Positions 23,907 to 32,863 of a DNA stretch of 64,000 nt are shown here, one piece after another. Origin of the DNA: Bin5 sp965261695 (GTDB taxonomy: Bacteria; Chloroflexota; Anaerolineae; Caldilineales; Caldilineaceae); NCBI GenBank assembly GCA_965261695.1, contig OZ253474.1, positions 2,542,001 through 2,606,000 on the forward strand, written 5' to 3'. The number at the start of each line of letters is the position of its first letter. Within the stretch, counting starts at the first letter, position 1. The position numbers were made by a program, and so were the translations under genes. Below the pieces are notes generated by a model, which was not told where the DNA came from, made no database searches, and worked only from the letters and a program-made list of their open reading frames with translations.

Positions 23907-23935
23907 TTGATTCGGGCAATAAAGGCAAGTATACT
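23907..23935 (+). promoter_or_regulatory. Sigma-70-type promoter for TIGR04255 operon
   Basis: TTGATT (23907-23912), 17-bp spacer, TATACT (23930-23935), about 90 bp before the first gene of the operon. Confidence 0.6.
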
Positions 23936-24025
23936 TTAGGCGATTGGAACTTTATCCTACAGTATTCCGTACTGGGGTGAACTTGTCCTAAGTGTCACGA
24001 CTTCATCAATGAAGAAAGAGAAAGA

Positions 24026-24817
24026 ATGCCAACTATGAGTATGCCGGCAGGTCCCTCTCAGACAGATTCAGGGCGTCTTTACCGGAATCCTCCGGTCGTA
24101 GAGGCACTTTGTGAAGTATATTTCACCTCCTCAAATTGGAACGACTCGATTCCCAGTCTATTCTATGAGGTAGTCAAAGAAAAATTTCCGAATCAAGAGG
24201 AGCAACTGCTCCATCGCGTTGATCTTACAGTGGATGTCCCCAACGAAACGATCAGTAGTGGTTTGCAGTTGGGTCCGACCCGCAAACTGTTTAGTACAGA
24301 AGAAAGAGACCAGATTATACAAATATCTGAGAACCTATTTGTGTTCAATCAGCTCACTCCATATCTCTCTTTTCATTTATGGGAGAGTATCTTTTACGAT
24401 GTTTTTGACATTTTTGCCAAGCTAGTTTCGCCCCACGCGGTAGATCGCATAGGGGTACGATACTTGAATCACGTTAAAATTCCCGAGAGCAGGTTTCAGA
24501 TGTCCGACTACTTTACCATTTTCCCGATTATTCCATTGGGAAGTGGGAATGTTCATGGTGATTTTCTAATCAATTGTGTGGTCCCGCAATCTGATGAGGG
24601 CCACTTTTTGACATATTCATTCAGTAAGATTGATCCCGAACCACCAGATGAAATCAGCCAAGTCTTTCTGTTAGACCTATACGATCAGGCCTCTCTTGGT
24701 CGCACGCTTTCCGAATCTGAATTCAAGAGTCATGTCAGAGTTGCACACGGAAATGTCAGGCAGGCGTTTGAAGGAAGTATTACGGACCGTCTTCGCAACC
24801 TTTTTGACAAGGAGTAG
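24026..24817 (+). CDS. TIGR04255-family protein
   Basis: A 263-aa member of the uncharacterised TIGR04255 family. The family blocks are present: NPPVVEALCEVYF near the start, DRIGVRYLNHVKIP in the middle and the C-terminal VRVAHGNVRQAFEGSITD. Members occur patchily in mobile and defence-rich regions; biochemical role unknown. It starts a three-gene operon with a 5-bp gap to the next gene. Low GC and its setting between direct repeats indicate recent acquisition. The ATG at 24026 follows AGAGAAAGA; the ATG at 24035 is an alternative. Confidence 0.85.
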   Translation: MPTMSMPAGPSQTDSGRLYRNPPVVEALCEVYFTSSNWNDSIPSLFYEVVKEKFPNQEEQLLHRVDLTVDVPNETISSGLQLGPTRKLFSTEERDQIIQISENLFVFNQLTPYLSFHLWESIFYDVFDIFAKLVSPHAVDRIGVRYLNHVKIPESRFQMSDYFTIFPIIPLGSGNVHGDFLINCVVPQSDEGHFLTYSFSKIDPEPPDEISQVFLLDLYDQASLGRTLSESEFKSHVRVAHGNVRQAFEGSITDRLRNLFDKE

Positions 24818-24822
24818 CCGAT

Positions 24823-25488
24823 ATGGAAAATACAGCTTTCTTTGCTGGTGATTCTCATGGCACGACAGTCCCTAGGTGGCAGTACAATTATGTGCAGAGG
24901 GAAACAAAGGAACTGCTTGGCTCAAATCGAGAACGCCTCAATCGCAAAACAGACAATGCCACCTCAATTCAAGAAAGAGAGGATTTCTATGAACAGGTGC
25001 GTGATTATCTCTTAGGCTCGTTTGATCCCGAGTGGTCAGAACACGCTTCAGAACGTGAAAAGATAGTTCTGAAGAAACTATATAGGGAAGGGCACGAAAA
25101 AGTAGCCGAACGACTAAATCTTCTGATCGAATTTCTTGCAGATGACGGCGAGAGATTCTCCATAGGATCGGTCTTGGCATTCGCCATCTTTGTATTGACG
25201 ACTCGACCAAAATACCCAGGCCCTGGCATCTTTGGAGATGACGACGGGCATGTTGGTATTCAGTGGAGAGTTCCTTCGATCAATCCGTCAGACGAAAACG
25301 ATTCTTATAGTGGAGGAATTCTCTATTTGGAGTTCATTTCACCAGATCAAGTGAGTTACTTCTACGATGTAGAAGAAGACGAATCGGAAGAATACGATTT
25401 GGAAGAGAACGATGTGGGAGAAGGGGAGGTAAGGCTGGATGAAATAATGGAGGTAATTGAACCCATCACTAGGCGATTGGATTGGTGA
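24823..25488 (+). CDS. Hypothetical acidic protein, second gene of TIGR04255 operon
   Basis: A 221-aa soluble protein. It opens with a charged helical region, has a hydrophobic stretch VLAFAIFVLTTRPKYPGPG (about residues 118-136), and a C-terminal part GILYLEFISPDQVSYFYDVE followed by a long Glu/Asp tail. The W-x-V-P...G-G-I-L-Y-L-E-F pattern resembles partner proteins that accompany TIGR04255 genes, but I cannot name a family. Its stop overlaps the next start (TGATG). Confidence 0.65.
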   Translation: MENTAFFAGDSHGTTVPRWQYNYVQRETKELLGSNRERLNRKTDNATSIQEREDFYEQVRDYLLGSFDPEWSEHASEREKIVLKKLYREGHEKVAERLNLLIEFLADDGERFSIGSVLAFAIFVLTTRPKYPGPGIFGDDDGHVGIQWRVPSINPSDENDSYSGGILYLEFISPDQVSYFYDVEEDESEEYDLEENDVGEGEVRLDEIMEVIEPITRRLDW

Positions 25489-25973
25489 TGAGCGGCGGAG
25501 ATCACAAACTCGATGACTCTGACCGTCTGATAAGGCATTGCCCAAAAAGGTATTATAAGGACGGGAATGTCACGTCATTCAAAGTGTTCTGCTTCACCAA
25601 AAGAGAACTCAAAGAAGATTGCCCATTTCTGTCTTTCAGTTGGCTTGAAGACATTTGTAGGCTTGCAGATGTCTCAGTAGATACCGCCGCTGCGATTAAT
25701 ATACTTGAAGGATACTTTCCTCGTGACATCAAAAAAGATGTGGAAGCATGGATTATTCTCAGTTGTGACCGCGTAAAGGCTGCGATTTCGCGAGTCCGTG
25801 GGGCTGATGACCCTAAGATTTGCTATGTGCCCGACGACGATAACCCTTCTCATGTAGGCGTGTCGGGCTATGAGAAACATCTGCACAAAAAAGTCGCTTC
25901 AAAATTATTTAGGCGAATTAGATCTGAAAATGTTCATCCTGTAACCAGAACCAGAAAAAGAGTAAGGAAGTGA
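25488..25973 (+). CDS. Hypothetical basic protein, third gene of TIGR04255 operon
   Basis: A 161-aa protein translated from an ATG sharing one base with the preceding TGA. It has several Cys residues early (LIRHCPKRYY, FKVFCFTKRELKEDC), a middle helical domain and a basic C-terminal tail ending TRTRKRVRK. Nucleic-acid binding is possible from the charge. No family recognised. The operon ends with a clear terminator 37 bp downstream. Confidence 0.65.
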   Translation: MSGGDHKLDDSDRLIRHCPKRYYKDGNVTSFKVFCFTKRELKEDCPFLSFSWLEDICRLADVSVDTAAAINILEGYFPRDIKKDVEAWIILSCDRVKAAISRVRGADDPKICYVPDDDNPSHVGVSGYEKHLHKKVASKLFRRIRSENVHPVTRTRKRVRK

Positions 25974-26009
25974 TTCATCTAGTGAATTCATTGAAGCCAT
26001 CAAGTTAGC

Positions 26010-26043
26010 AAGCCCGTCAGCAGCAGAGCTGGCGGGCTTTTTG
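26010..26043 (+). terminator. Rho-independent terminator
   Basis: AAGCCCGTCAGC (26010-26021) pairs with GCTGGCGGGCTT (26028-26039), one G-T pair, and is followed by a T run. It closes the TIGR04255 operon. Confidence 0.9.
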
Positions 26044-26242
26044 ATCTTTCCACCGCCGCTCTTCTCGAATTTCCTTTTTTCCTCCGTAAGCTCTCGATTG
26101 CCCCTCGAGCAGATACGTGATAGGGTAGCCTCAACCACAGCGTTTGTAATCGCATAATTGTCGGAACAAGTGAATGGGCGCATTGCGCCCCCTTGCTGGT
26201 TATGCGATTTATGGACGCTGTGGTGGCAACCATTCATCTATG

Positions 26243-26511
26243 AAGTGGGCCCCAAAAATTGAACCCCTAGCTAAGGTGTACTCTGGCGCGAAATCGGCTT
26301 CCCTCATCCCCATTGCTGGCTAGGAATCTCCCGACGCATCTACAACAGGCTCTGCTTTTTCAATCCCCAACTCCGGCAACCCCGCCACCAACTCCACCGT
26401 CTCAAGGCTCACGCTGATCACCTTGCCGAGCAGGCGGAGGATGTACTGCGGGTCGTCGGCGCGGTTGGGGTCGTTGGTGATGCCGCTGCGTTTGTCGGTT
26501 TTGACGCGGTA
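26243..26511. repeat. Direct repeat, right copy (native end of type IIG gene)
   Basis: Counterpart of 22902-23170. Here the repeat contains the true 3' end of the intact type IIG gene plus about 75 bp of downstream DNA ending at GAAGTGGGCCCC. The left copy is thus a duplicated gene end. Confidence 0.9.
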
Positions 26512-29442
26512 CTGGTCGATGACCCATTCGAGGGCGGAGCGGTTGCCCAGGCGGTAGTCGAACACCTGCGCAGGAATGCCGTCCAAGGTGAGGAAGCGGT
26601 TGTAGGTGAGTTGGGTCTTGTCTCTGGAGAGGCGCATTTTTTCGACGCGCCAGTCGAGGGGGGCGGCGGGGGTTTCGAGTTGGGCGAGGGGGTGTTCGGG
26701 CTGGTCTTCGTAGGCTACGTGGATGGCGGCCAGGCGCGCGCCCGCCGCGGCGAAGGCGCGGAAGTCGGGCGCGAAGGGGATGCGGGGCAGCTCGCGCTTG
26801 AGATTGGCCTGGTAGCGTTCGCGGTAGACGGGATGGTGCAGCAGGCCGTAGACGTAGTGGAAGATATCCCACTTGGTGATGGTGTCGTCGCGGTAGTGGG
26901 CGCGGAAGCGATCCAGCGACCAGTCGGTGATGTTCTCGCGGCGGTTGCTGCCGTCCTCGTCGTATGTGTAGTAGGGGAAGCATTGGAATCCATCACTTGC
27001 GGCGACCGTGTGAAGTTCGGGAATCAGATTTGTCATCAGAGTGCTGAATCCGGCGCGGAAGCCGTGATCGCTGACGAGGATTGCACGATTTTCCGCATGT
27101 GTCTCCAATGTAGGGAAAATCAAGTGCTGTTGATACCGCTCTTCATTCCAGAAATTGTCAAAGTAGAGATGTTTCTGGCAAAACGGACGATACAACGAAA
27201 CACGAAAGTGCGATTCTTCATACCTGCTCATCGCGAGCTTCTTGAGTGATGCCTTTACCTGACGAGTCCACTTGATCCGCGGGTCGTTCGTATCAATGAA
27301 AACTTCAGCAGGTGCGTTAGGATCAAGCCTTCTCTTGCGATCAACAGTGCTGTTGTATAGCTCGACAAAAGTGCGAACTCGGTCTTGCAGTAATTCCAAG
27401 TCAAACGAATAAGCCAGAACATCTCTATTCGTAGCGACACCTAATGAGTAGAGGTTGAACACTACTTCACCTTCTCCACCCTTCGCCATTTTCGCTTCCC
27501 TTGTTCCCATTGGGATAAAGGTCTCAAATTCCGCGTGGTGTCCTTCAGTAAGCCATGTGTGTTTTGCGTCAATAGCGGCCTGTTTCAGTGAAATGTTTGG
27601 ATAGGCTCCGAATTCGGTTAGAGTCTCCCGCTTTGTGCGGGCTTTGAGATAGTCGTCTACCGAGTAAACCCAGACTTCAGCTTCTTCAGAGTGCACTCCC
27701 TCTTTCTTGATGAAGAAGCTAATCCCTACCCCAACGCGAATCTGGTCATCAAAGATGTTACCGCCCTCCTTCTGTCGACGTTCACCTGCGGTTCGCGCAT
27801 TCCCTTTAAGATCGATGTGGTAAATCTTGGTGAAGTCCTGCGCGAGGTGCTTCCGCATCCCGTCGAAGGCCACAGCGTCTAGGAAACTGTTGTTGGTTAC
27901 GAACGCGACCACGCCTTCGTCGCCGATGCGGTCCGATGCCCAACGGATCGCCTTCACATACGGGTCAGAGAGCTTGTTCCGAAGCGTGGCCTTGGAGTCC
28001 TTTACATACGTCTCCTGGACCCGCTTATCCATCGTCTCGTACTTACGGTTCTGGTTGTTGTCGTTCTCATTCACCTGTCCCACGTTGTAGGGCGGGTTGC
28101 CGATCACGACGAACATCGGCGTCTGCTTCTGGCTCTCCACCCGCTGCGTGTTCTCCGGCGCAAAGAGGGGCAGCTGCCGGTCCTCGGCCAGGTCGAAGGT
28201 GTCCACCAAGCAGATGCCGTTGAAGGGCTTGTAATCGCCGGTGGCGTCGTAGTACTCGTGCTCGATGTTCATGCTGGCGATGTAGTAGGGCAGCAGCATC
28301 ACTTCGTTGCAGTGCAGCTCCCCCTTGTACTTGCGCTCCAGCGCGGTGCGCGGGATCTCGCGCATCATGCGCACGATGAAGTTGCCGGTACCCACGAAGG
28401 GGTCGATGATATGTACGCCCTCGTCGGCCAGCGAACGGCCGAACTCCCGCTCCAGGATCGCGGCCACGCTGCGCACCATGAAGTCGACGATCGGCTGCGG
28501 CGTGTAGACGATGCCGTGTGTGTCGGCGACTTTGATGGAGAAGCCCTGGAAAAACTGCTCGTAGACGGTGTTGAGAAAGTGCTGCTTGTGCGAAAAATCG
28601 CTGATTGTGGCGGCAGTGCGCTCGATTGCCGCGTAGAAGCGGTCCAGTTTGCCGAGAAACTCGTCGCGGCTGAAGGCATGGGAAGTGAGCGCGTCGATCA
28701 CGTTCTCGATCTCGAAGGCGATCACGTTGCGGCGGGTGAAGGCCGGCCGGTTGAAGACGGTGCGAAACAGCCGCTCGGTCAGCAGGTGCTGGATCAGCAT
28801 CTCCTCGACCGCGGCCTCGGACAGGTTCGGGTTGATCGACTGGCGGCACTTGTCGAGAAAGCCGGCGAACGCGGCCGTGAAAACACGGTTGCTCTTCCGT
28901 TCCTGCTGGATCAGTTCGGCCAGCCCCTGGCCGATGTCGGCCACCCTGTCCTTGAACTGGGAGACGGCCTCCTCCCAGGCGGCGTACTCCTGCGGGCGGT
29001 AGGCAAAGAAGGTGTGGAGGGATTCGATGAGTTGGGCGGGGTCGGTGAGGTCGTTGTCGAGGACCATGCGCCCGTTCTGCCACAGAATCGCTCGTTTTGG
29101 GGTCTGGAAGAGGATGTTGTCGCGTGGGTAGCCGGCGGCGAATTTGCGCTCGATTTCGGCGGGCAGGTCGTCGTGGATGTCTTTGGCTTCCCAGTAGCCG
29201 TGCGTGAGGCGGAAATCGTCGATGAGGGCGCCGTCGACGATGATGCGCTGGCCGCGGCGGGGGTTGACGGCGTGCTCGGGCACGAGGGTCCAGCCGGCCT
29301 GGCGGGCGCAGTGCTGGAGGAGGGTTTGGAAAGCGGCGCGCACGGCGGTCTCGTGGGTGACGCCGAGGTTGGCGAACTGGTCGAGCGCGGCGTAGTAGGA
29401 TTTGATGGGTTTGTGGGTGGGTTTGAGGTTGAGGGTGGGCAT
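26320..29442 (-). CDS. Single-chain type IIG/ISP-like restriction-modification enzyme
   Basis: A 1040-aa protein combining nuclease, adenine-methyltransferase and target recognition. The N-terminal PD-(D/E)xK site appears as VDGALIDDF...GYWEAKD (about residues 55-75). The N6-adenine methyltransferase has motif I DPFVGTGNF and motif IV VIGNPPYNVG. No helicase motifs are seen, unlike LlaGI-type enzymes. The C-terminal third is the likely specificity region. The start ATG at 29442 (MPTLNLKPTHKP) is preferred over 29493, whose extra residues look unrelated. Its last about 65 codons are scattered as fragments at 15445, 22097, 22902, 29659 and 43129. Confidence 0.9.
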   Translation of the reverse strand: MPTLNLKPTHKPIKSYYAALDQFANLGVTHETAVRAAFQTLLQHCARQAGWTLVPEHAVNPRRGQRIIVDGALIDDFRLTHGYWEAKDIHDDLPAEIERKFAAGYPRDNILFQTPKRAILWQNGRMVLDNDLTDPAQLIESLHTFFAYRPQEYAAWEEAVSQFKDRVADIGQGLAELIQQERKSNRVFTAAFAGFLDKCRQSINPNLSEAAVEEMLIQHLLTERLFRTVFNRPAFTRRNVIAFEIENVIDALTSHAFSRDEFLGKLDRFYAAIERTAATISDFSHKQHFLNTVYEQFFQGFSIKVADTHGIVYTPQPIVDFMVRSVAAILEREFGRSLADEGVHIIDPFVGTGNFIVRMMREIPRTALERKYKGELHCNEVMLLPYYIASMNIEHEYYDATGDYKPFNGICLVDTFDLAEDRQLPLFAPENTQRVESQKQTPMFVVIGNPPYNVGQVNENDNNQNRKYETMDKRVQETYVKDSKATLRNKLSDPYVKAIRWASDRIGDEGVVAFVTNNSFLDAVAFDGMRKHLAQDFTKIYHIDLKGNARTAGERRQKEGGNIFDDQIRVGVGISFFIKKEGVHSEEAEVWVYSVDDYLKARTKRETLTEFGAYPNISLKQAAIDAKHTWLTEGHHAEFETFIPMGTREAKMAKGGEGEVVFNLYSLGVATNRDVLAYSFDLELLQDRVRTFVELYNSTVDRKRRLDPNAPAEVFIDTNDPRIKWTRQVKASLKKLAMSRYEESHFRVSLYRPFCQKHLYFDNFWNEERYQQHLIFPTLETHAENRAILVSDHGFRAGFSTLMTNLIPELHTVAASDGFQCFPYYTYDEDGSNRRENITDWSLDRFRAHYRDDTITKWDIFHYVYGLLHHPVYRERYQANLKRELPRIPFAPDFRAFAAAGARLAAIHVAYEDQPEHPLAQLETPAAPLDWRVEKMRLSRDKTQLTYNRFLTLDGIPAQVFDYRLGNRSALEWVIDQYRVKTDKRSGITNDPNRADDPQYILRLLGKVISVSLETVELVAGLPELGIEKAEPVVDASGDS

Positions 29443-29549
29443 GGTTGATTGGGTTGCGACTGCGTAATTGTAGAGTAGATGTGCTACTATCATACTACAT
29501 TCAGCGGCATTCCTGTGATGCCTTTGGCTAGTAAGGAAGCGCGACGGAT

Positions 29550-29675
29550 ATGGAAACTTTCCAGGATCAAAGTCATATAGATCAGGTTCGCGATGCCCTT
29601 TGGGCGAGTTACGGAAGCGGCGCGTCCGTCATGGTTGGGAGTGGATTAGGTCGTCGGCTCAATTCGGATTATTGA
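29550..29675 (+). pseudogene. SIR2-like defence gene remnant (N-terminus only)
   Basis: Forty-one codons from ATG 29550 (METFQDQSHIDQVRDALW...) contain GSGASVMVGSGLGRRLNS, close to the N-terminal NAD-binding motif of SIR2-like defence proteins (A-S-x-M-V-G-A-G-F-S). The frame then runs into a TGA where the sequence becomes an unrelated type IIG fragment on the other strand. The rest of the gene is gone. Confidence 0.6.
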
Positions 29676-29745
29676 CAATCCCCCTGCGCTTTTCCGATTT
29701 GTCGCGGTACTGGTTGATGACCCATTCGAACGCGGATAGTCTGAA
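29659..29745 (-). pseudogene. Type IIG RM 3'-end remnant (copy D)
   Basis: The minus strand reads LSAFEWVINQYRDKSEKRRG then IVNNPN, matching ALEWVIDQYRVKTDKRSGIT of the intact protein. It overlaps the end of the SIR2-like remnant. Confidence 0.75.
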
Positions 29746-29890
29746 AGGCGGCGCACAGATGTTTCGAGGGTAACGCCGATCTAGGCTAACTGATCGAAAG
29801 CGGCGTATCAATCTTTGCCTGACTTGTAGGGTGGGGCCCAATGTTCGGACCAAAGATTGGGGGTGGGGATGAAGGCTCAGTCCAGTCCAC

Positions 29891-29972
29891 TCACCCCTCA
29901 CACACCACCCCACCCCCATTCGAATCCCGCATATACCCATACGCCGTATCTTGCCGCTCCACCGGCGCGACC
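29891..29972 (-). pseudogene. Excalibur-domain 3'-end remnant (copy B)
   Basis: The minus strand reads GVAPVERQDTAYGYMRDSNG then GGVVCEG and a TGA. It matches the Excalibur domain end; the Ca-binding DxDGDG is changed to DSNGGG. It directly abuts the M20 peptidase fragment. Confidence 0.65.
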
Positions 29973-29974
29973 CC

Positions 29975-30171
29975 GCGCGACCGGCGCGCCGCGCGCGGTC
30001 ACCGTCCCTTACGGCACCGAAGCCGAGTACTATCAGAAGTAAATGGACGCGCTGGTGCTGGGTCCCGGCCGCATCGACCAGGCCCACAGGGTCGGCGAGT
30101 GGATCGCAATCCAGCAGTTGCAGGAGGCGGTTGAGGTGTACACGCGGCTGATCGAAGAGTTGTGCGGGTAG
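29975..30171 (+). pseudogene. M20 peptidase 3'-end remnant (copy B)
   Basis: Nearly identical to the last 65 codons of the intact M20 gene: RATGAPRAVTVPYGTEAEYY, then after a nonsense codon (TAA replacing Tyr) MDALVLGPGRIDQAH and RLIEELCG. It is clearly non-functional, but high identity suggests a recent copy event. Confidence 0.88.
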
Positions 30172-31336
30172 CGGCAAGCCATTCGTCTGGGCTGGGTGCA
30201 TCCCAAATTTTTGGGGAACGTGCCCCTGCGATCGCGGGCCTCTCGCCCGCAGCCGGTTTCGGCTTCCGCGCCTGTTCAAGAACTGCGCCAATGGGTGACA
30301 GATGCAGGTTGCCGGTTGCCAGAATCGAACCGCAACTCGCCTGATTCTCGTCAACGAAGACGCCGCCTCAGCCGCTGCCGTCAACTGTCTCCAGCATACT
30401 GACTGCCTGAACCATAGTTCAGACAACTGCTGCGAGTCCTGCCCTTCAAAGCAACTCAGAAACGCTCCCCCATTCTGAGATACACCCTGGAATTTCCAGC
30501 AACTGCAAACGGCCCGCTTTTGTAGTACACTTGTGCGCAAGACGAACGAGCGCAGCCGCGGCCCTGCCGCAACTGCATACCGATTTCAAATGAATACCAT
30601 GCCCTTTTGCCCATCCGCCGCCCGGCGCGGGAACCATGCGCAGCAAACTGCTGCCCTCCCTGCCCAGCCGCTGCCGCAACCGCCCGTTGCCCGCCATTCC
30701 CGAAAAAGCCATTTTGGGACGAAGAATGACGAGAAATGACGAAAAAACACGCCCAAACGTGCCCGAACGTATCCGAACACGAAAAAAAAATTGGCGCGAC
30801 TAAACGCGACTAAACGCGACCAAACGCGACGAAACGCGACCTGGCGCGCTCGAACACGCTCGTAAACGCTCGTAACTGCTTACATGGCACAGCTGACCTG
30901 CGCGCCCCGCACGTCGCCTGCAAGCGGCCCATAAGCCCGGACGCAGCCGAAATTCCGCCCCCATTCTTGGATTCACCCGCGCGAGGCGCCGATACCGGAA
31001 CTTCAACAGTGTCTCAACGAACGCCAATCTGTACGTTTTGTGCATTTTCAGTACACAGAGTGACTGCGATGCTGTAAATCGTGGTGCGCGGGCGGAAAGA
31101 GCGCAGCCCAACTGCTCAGCGCCGACGCGCGCTTCCCTCGCATGGGTGCATCCCAGTTTTTCGTTAAGATGAAAGGGCGTAGACGAGGAGAAGGGAATGA
31201 GAAGACCAAAGGGGATCCCCTGGCGATGCCTGCACGCCGCACGACTCTGCTCAGTCAAACCTGGCCTCAACTGCTTCAACCGCTTGGCTTTACTCGACGC
31301 ACAATAATCTGGCATGCACCCTCTTGGCCTAAAATT
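30172..31336. other. Non-coding region with dispersed repeats
   Basis: No gene is supported. It contains the second copy of the dispersed repeat (about 30290-30470; see 18465), a GCGGGC-CTCTC-GCCCGC hairpin near 30237, a short repeated TGGGTGCATCCCA motif (30196 and 31143), and the decamer-phased array at 30735-30880. Confidence 0.5.
30735..30880. repeat. Decamer-phased repeat array
   Basis: Repeats with about 10-bp spacing: AAACGTGCCC/GAACGTATCC-type units, an A9 run, then five CGCGACTAAA-like decamers (about 30792-30845) and GCTCGTAAAC-type units. The spacing equals about one DNA helical turn, as in curved DNA or cooperative protein-binding arrays. Confidence 0.65.
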
Positions 31337-31366
31337 TTGACAACGATCTTCCTCCTCCCGTATAAT
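31337..31366 (+). promoter_or_regulatory. Sigma-70-type promoter of phytanoyl-dioxygenase gene
   Basis: TTGACA (31337-31342), 18-bp spacer, TATAAT (31361-31366). Both hexamers are consensus; it lies about 110 bp before the ATG. Confidence 0.8.
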
Positions 31367-31476
31367 CGAACCCCCTCTCTGGTTCCAGAATTCAGTAACT
31401 ACGCAAGACTCCGCCCGGTGGTGTTTCCAAGAGCGAAACGCCTGACAACCGCTATTCTGAACACAGGACCGATGCC

Positions 31477-32403
31477 ATGACACTGACGACAACTCTTGAA
31501 GCGCCCGTGGAGATGGTGACGAGGCCGGAAATCACGGACGAACACGCCGCCTTCTTTGCTGAGAACGGCTTTCTGGCGCTGGCGGACGCGCTGACGCCGG
31601 ATGAGGTTCAGGCATTGCGTGATGAGACGGTGCGCATCTGCCGGGGCGAGATGGGCGATGTCGCCGGGCTGCCGCCGGTTGGGCGCGATGACAGCGACGA
31701 CGATGTGATCCGGCGCACCCTGTGCGTGCATTTCCCGCATAAACTTTCGCCGCTGATGTTCGATCGCCTGGCGCATCCGTCGATCCGCGATGTGCTGACG
31801 CGGGTGATCGGCCCGAATGTTAAATGTATGCAGTCGATGCTGTTCATCAAGTCGGCGGGGAAGCCGGGGCAGGCGTGGCACCAGGACGAGGCCTTCATCC
31901 CGACGCGCGATCGCTCGCTGACCGGCGCCTGGATCGCGCTGGATGACGCCACAGTCGAGAACGGCTGCCTGTGGGTGATTCCCGGCTCGCATCGTCCCGG
32001 CGTGATCTGGCCGGCCAAAGAGCATGACGACGAGCGCTTCGACTGTGTGGTGGAGGCGTTCGATTTTCCGTACACGGACGATGACGCGGTGGCGGTGGAG
32101 GTGACAGCGGGCAGCATCGTCTTTTTCAACGGCTACCTGTTGTATCGATCGTTTCCCAACCGGGCGGCAGGCGGTTTCCGCCGCGCGCTGGTCAACCACT
32201 ATATGAGCGCCGAATCGCTGCTGCCGTGGCGTCATCCGGGCAACGGTAGTTTGGGGGTAGCCAGTCACGACTTCCGCGACATCGTGATGATCGCCGGTCG
32301 CGATCCCTACGCCTGGAAGGGCACGGAGGAGCTGTCCTTCTCGCACATTCGCCCGGACCGGGAAGGCGGCTGCCAGTGGCCGACGAAAGAGGACGCGAGT
32401 TGA
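31477..32403 (+). CDS. Phytanoyl-CoA dioxygenase family protein
   Basis: An Fe(II)/2-oxoglutarate-dependent oxygenase of 308 aa. The iron ligands are in AWHQDEAF (His-x-Asp) and a distal His in RALVNHYM; an Arg just before (GGFRRALV) can bind 2-oxoglutarate. Such proteins hydroxylate many small molecules besides phytanoyl-CoA, so the substrate is unknown. It has its own strong promoter. A copy of its promoter and first 88 codons lies at 14968-15390. Confidence 0.92.
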   Translation: MTLTTTLEAPVEMVTRPEITDEHAAFFAENGFLALADALTPDEVQALRDETVRICRGEMGDVAGLPPVGRDDSDDDVIRRTLCVHFPHKLSPLMFDRLAHPSIRDVLTRVIGPNVKCMQSMLFIKSAGKPGQAWHQDEAFIPTRDRSLTGAWIALDDATVENGCLWVIPGSHRPGVIWPAKEHDDERFDCVVEAFDFPYTDDDAVAVEVTAGSIVFFNGYLLYRSFPNRAAGGFRRALVNHYMSAESLLPWRHPGNGSLGVASHDFRDIVMIAGRDPYAWKGTEELSFSHIRPDREGGCQWPTKEDAS

Positions 32404-32458
32404 ATGCGCGCAACAGTGTGATGTGCGTGCTGAGGCAAGGGAACAGGCGGTTTCCGGC

Positions 32459-32674
32459 ATGAAATTTACCGCAGTTTTCATGAGAGTGCCTGAGGGTTAC
32501 ATCGGGTTGGTTGAAGAGCTGCCCGGCGCGAATACGCAAGGGGAAACGCTTGAAGACGCCAAAGCGAATCTGCAAGAATCTATCTTGATGACATTGGAGG
32601 CAAATCGCGTCCTCGCGGAAGAATCCCTTGCCGAAATGCCAGAAGATGTAATTCGTGAATCTATTATCGTTTAA
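32459..32674 (+). CDS. hicB: HicB-type antitoxin
   Basis: A 71-aa protein with the HicB partial RNase-H-like fold: MKFTAVFMRVPEGYIGLVEE, then LPGANTQGETLEDAKANL and ESILMTLEANR. It lacks a C-terminal DNA-binding helix-turn-helix, as many short HicB proteins do. ATG 32459 is the family-like start; an upstream in-frame ATG at 32423 adds an unrelated leader. The toxin gene directly downstream is frameshifted, so the antitoxin may now be an orphan. Confidence 0.88.
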   Translation: MKFTAVFMRVPEGYIGLVEELPGANTQGETLEDAKANLQESILMTLEANRVLAEESLAEMPEDVIRESIIV

Positions 32675-32676
32675 GC

Positions 32677-32863
32677 ATGATAAAGACGCGATTTCATTCG
32701 TTATCTTGAAGGCAACGGTTGTGAGTTCCTCAGAGAGGGCAGCGCCCATACGATATATGTGAATCGCAGGACACGGAGGGTGTCTGCTGTGCCGAGACAC
32801 CGGGAACTGAGCAGGTTCCTGGTGAGAAAAATCTGTAGCGATTTGGACATCCCACCGCCATAA
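32677..32863 (+). pseudogene. hicA: HicA-type toxin gene with frameshift near its start
   Basis: After the ATG at 32677 (MIK) the frame breaks; from 32687 another frame reads RDFIRYLEGNGCEFLREGSA, HTIYVNRRTRRVSAVPRH and ends SDLDIPPP, a complete HicA double-stranded-RNA-binding-like fold with the catalytic His in SAHTIYVN. Two missing bases (or one extra) around codon 4 separate the start from the body. The mRNA interferase is probably not made unless an internal start or a slip is used. Confidence 0.82.

Noticed and set aside
30800..31492. 230-codon minus-strand frame before the dioxygenase gene
   Set aside because: Runs through the decamer array and the promoter; composition random, no ribosome-binding site.
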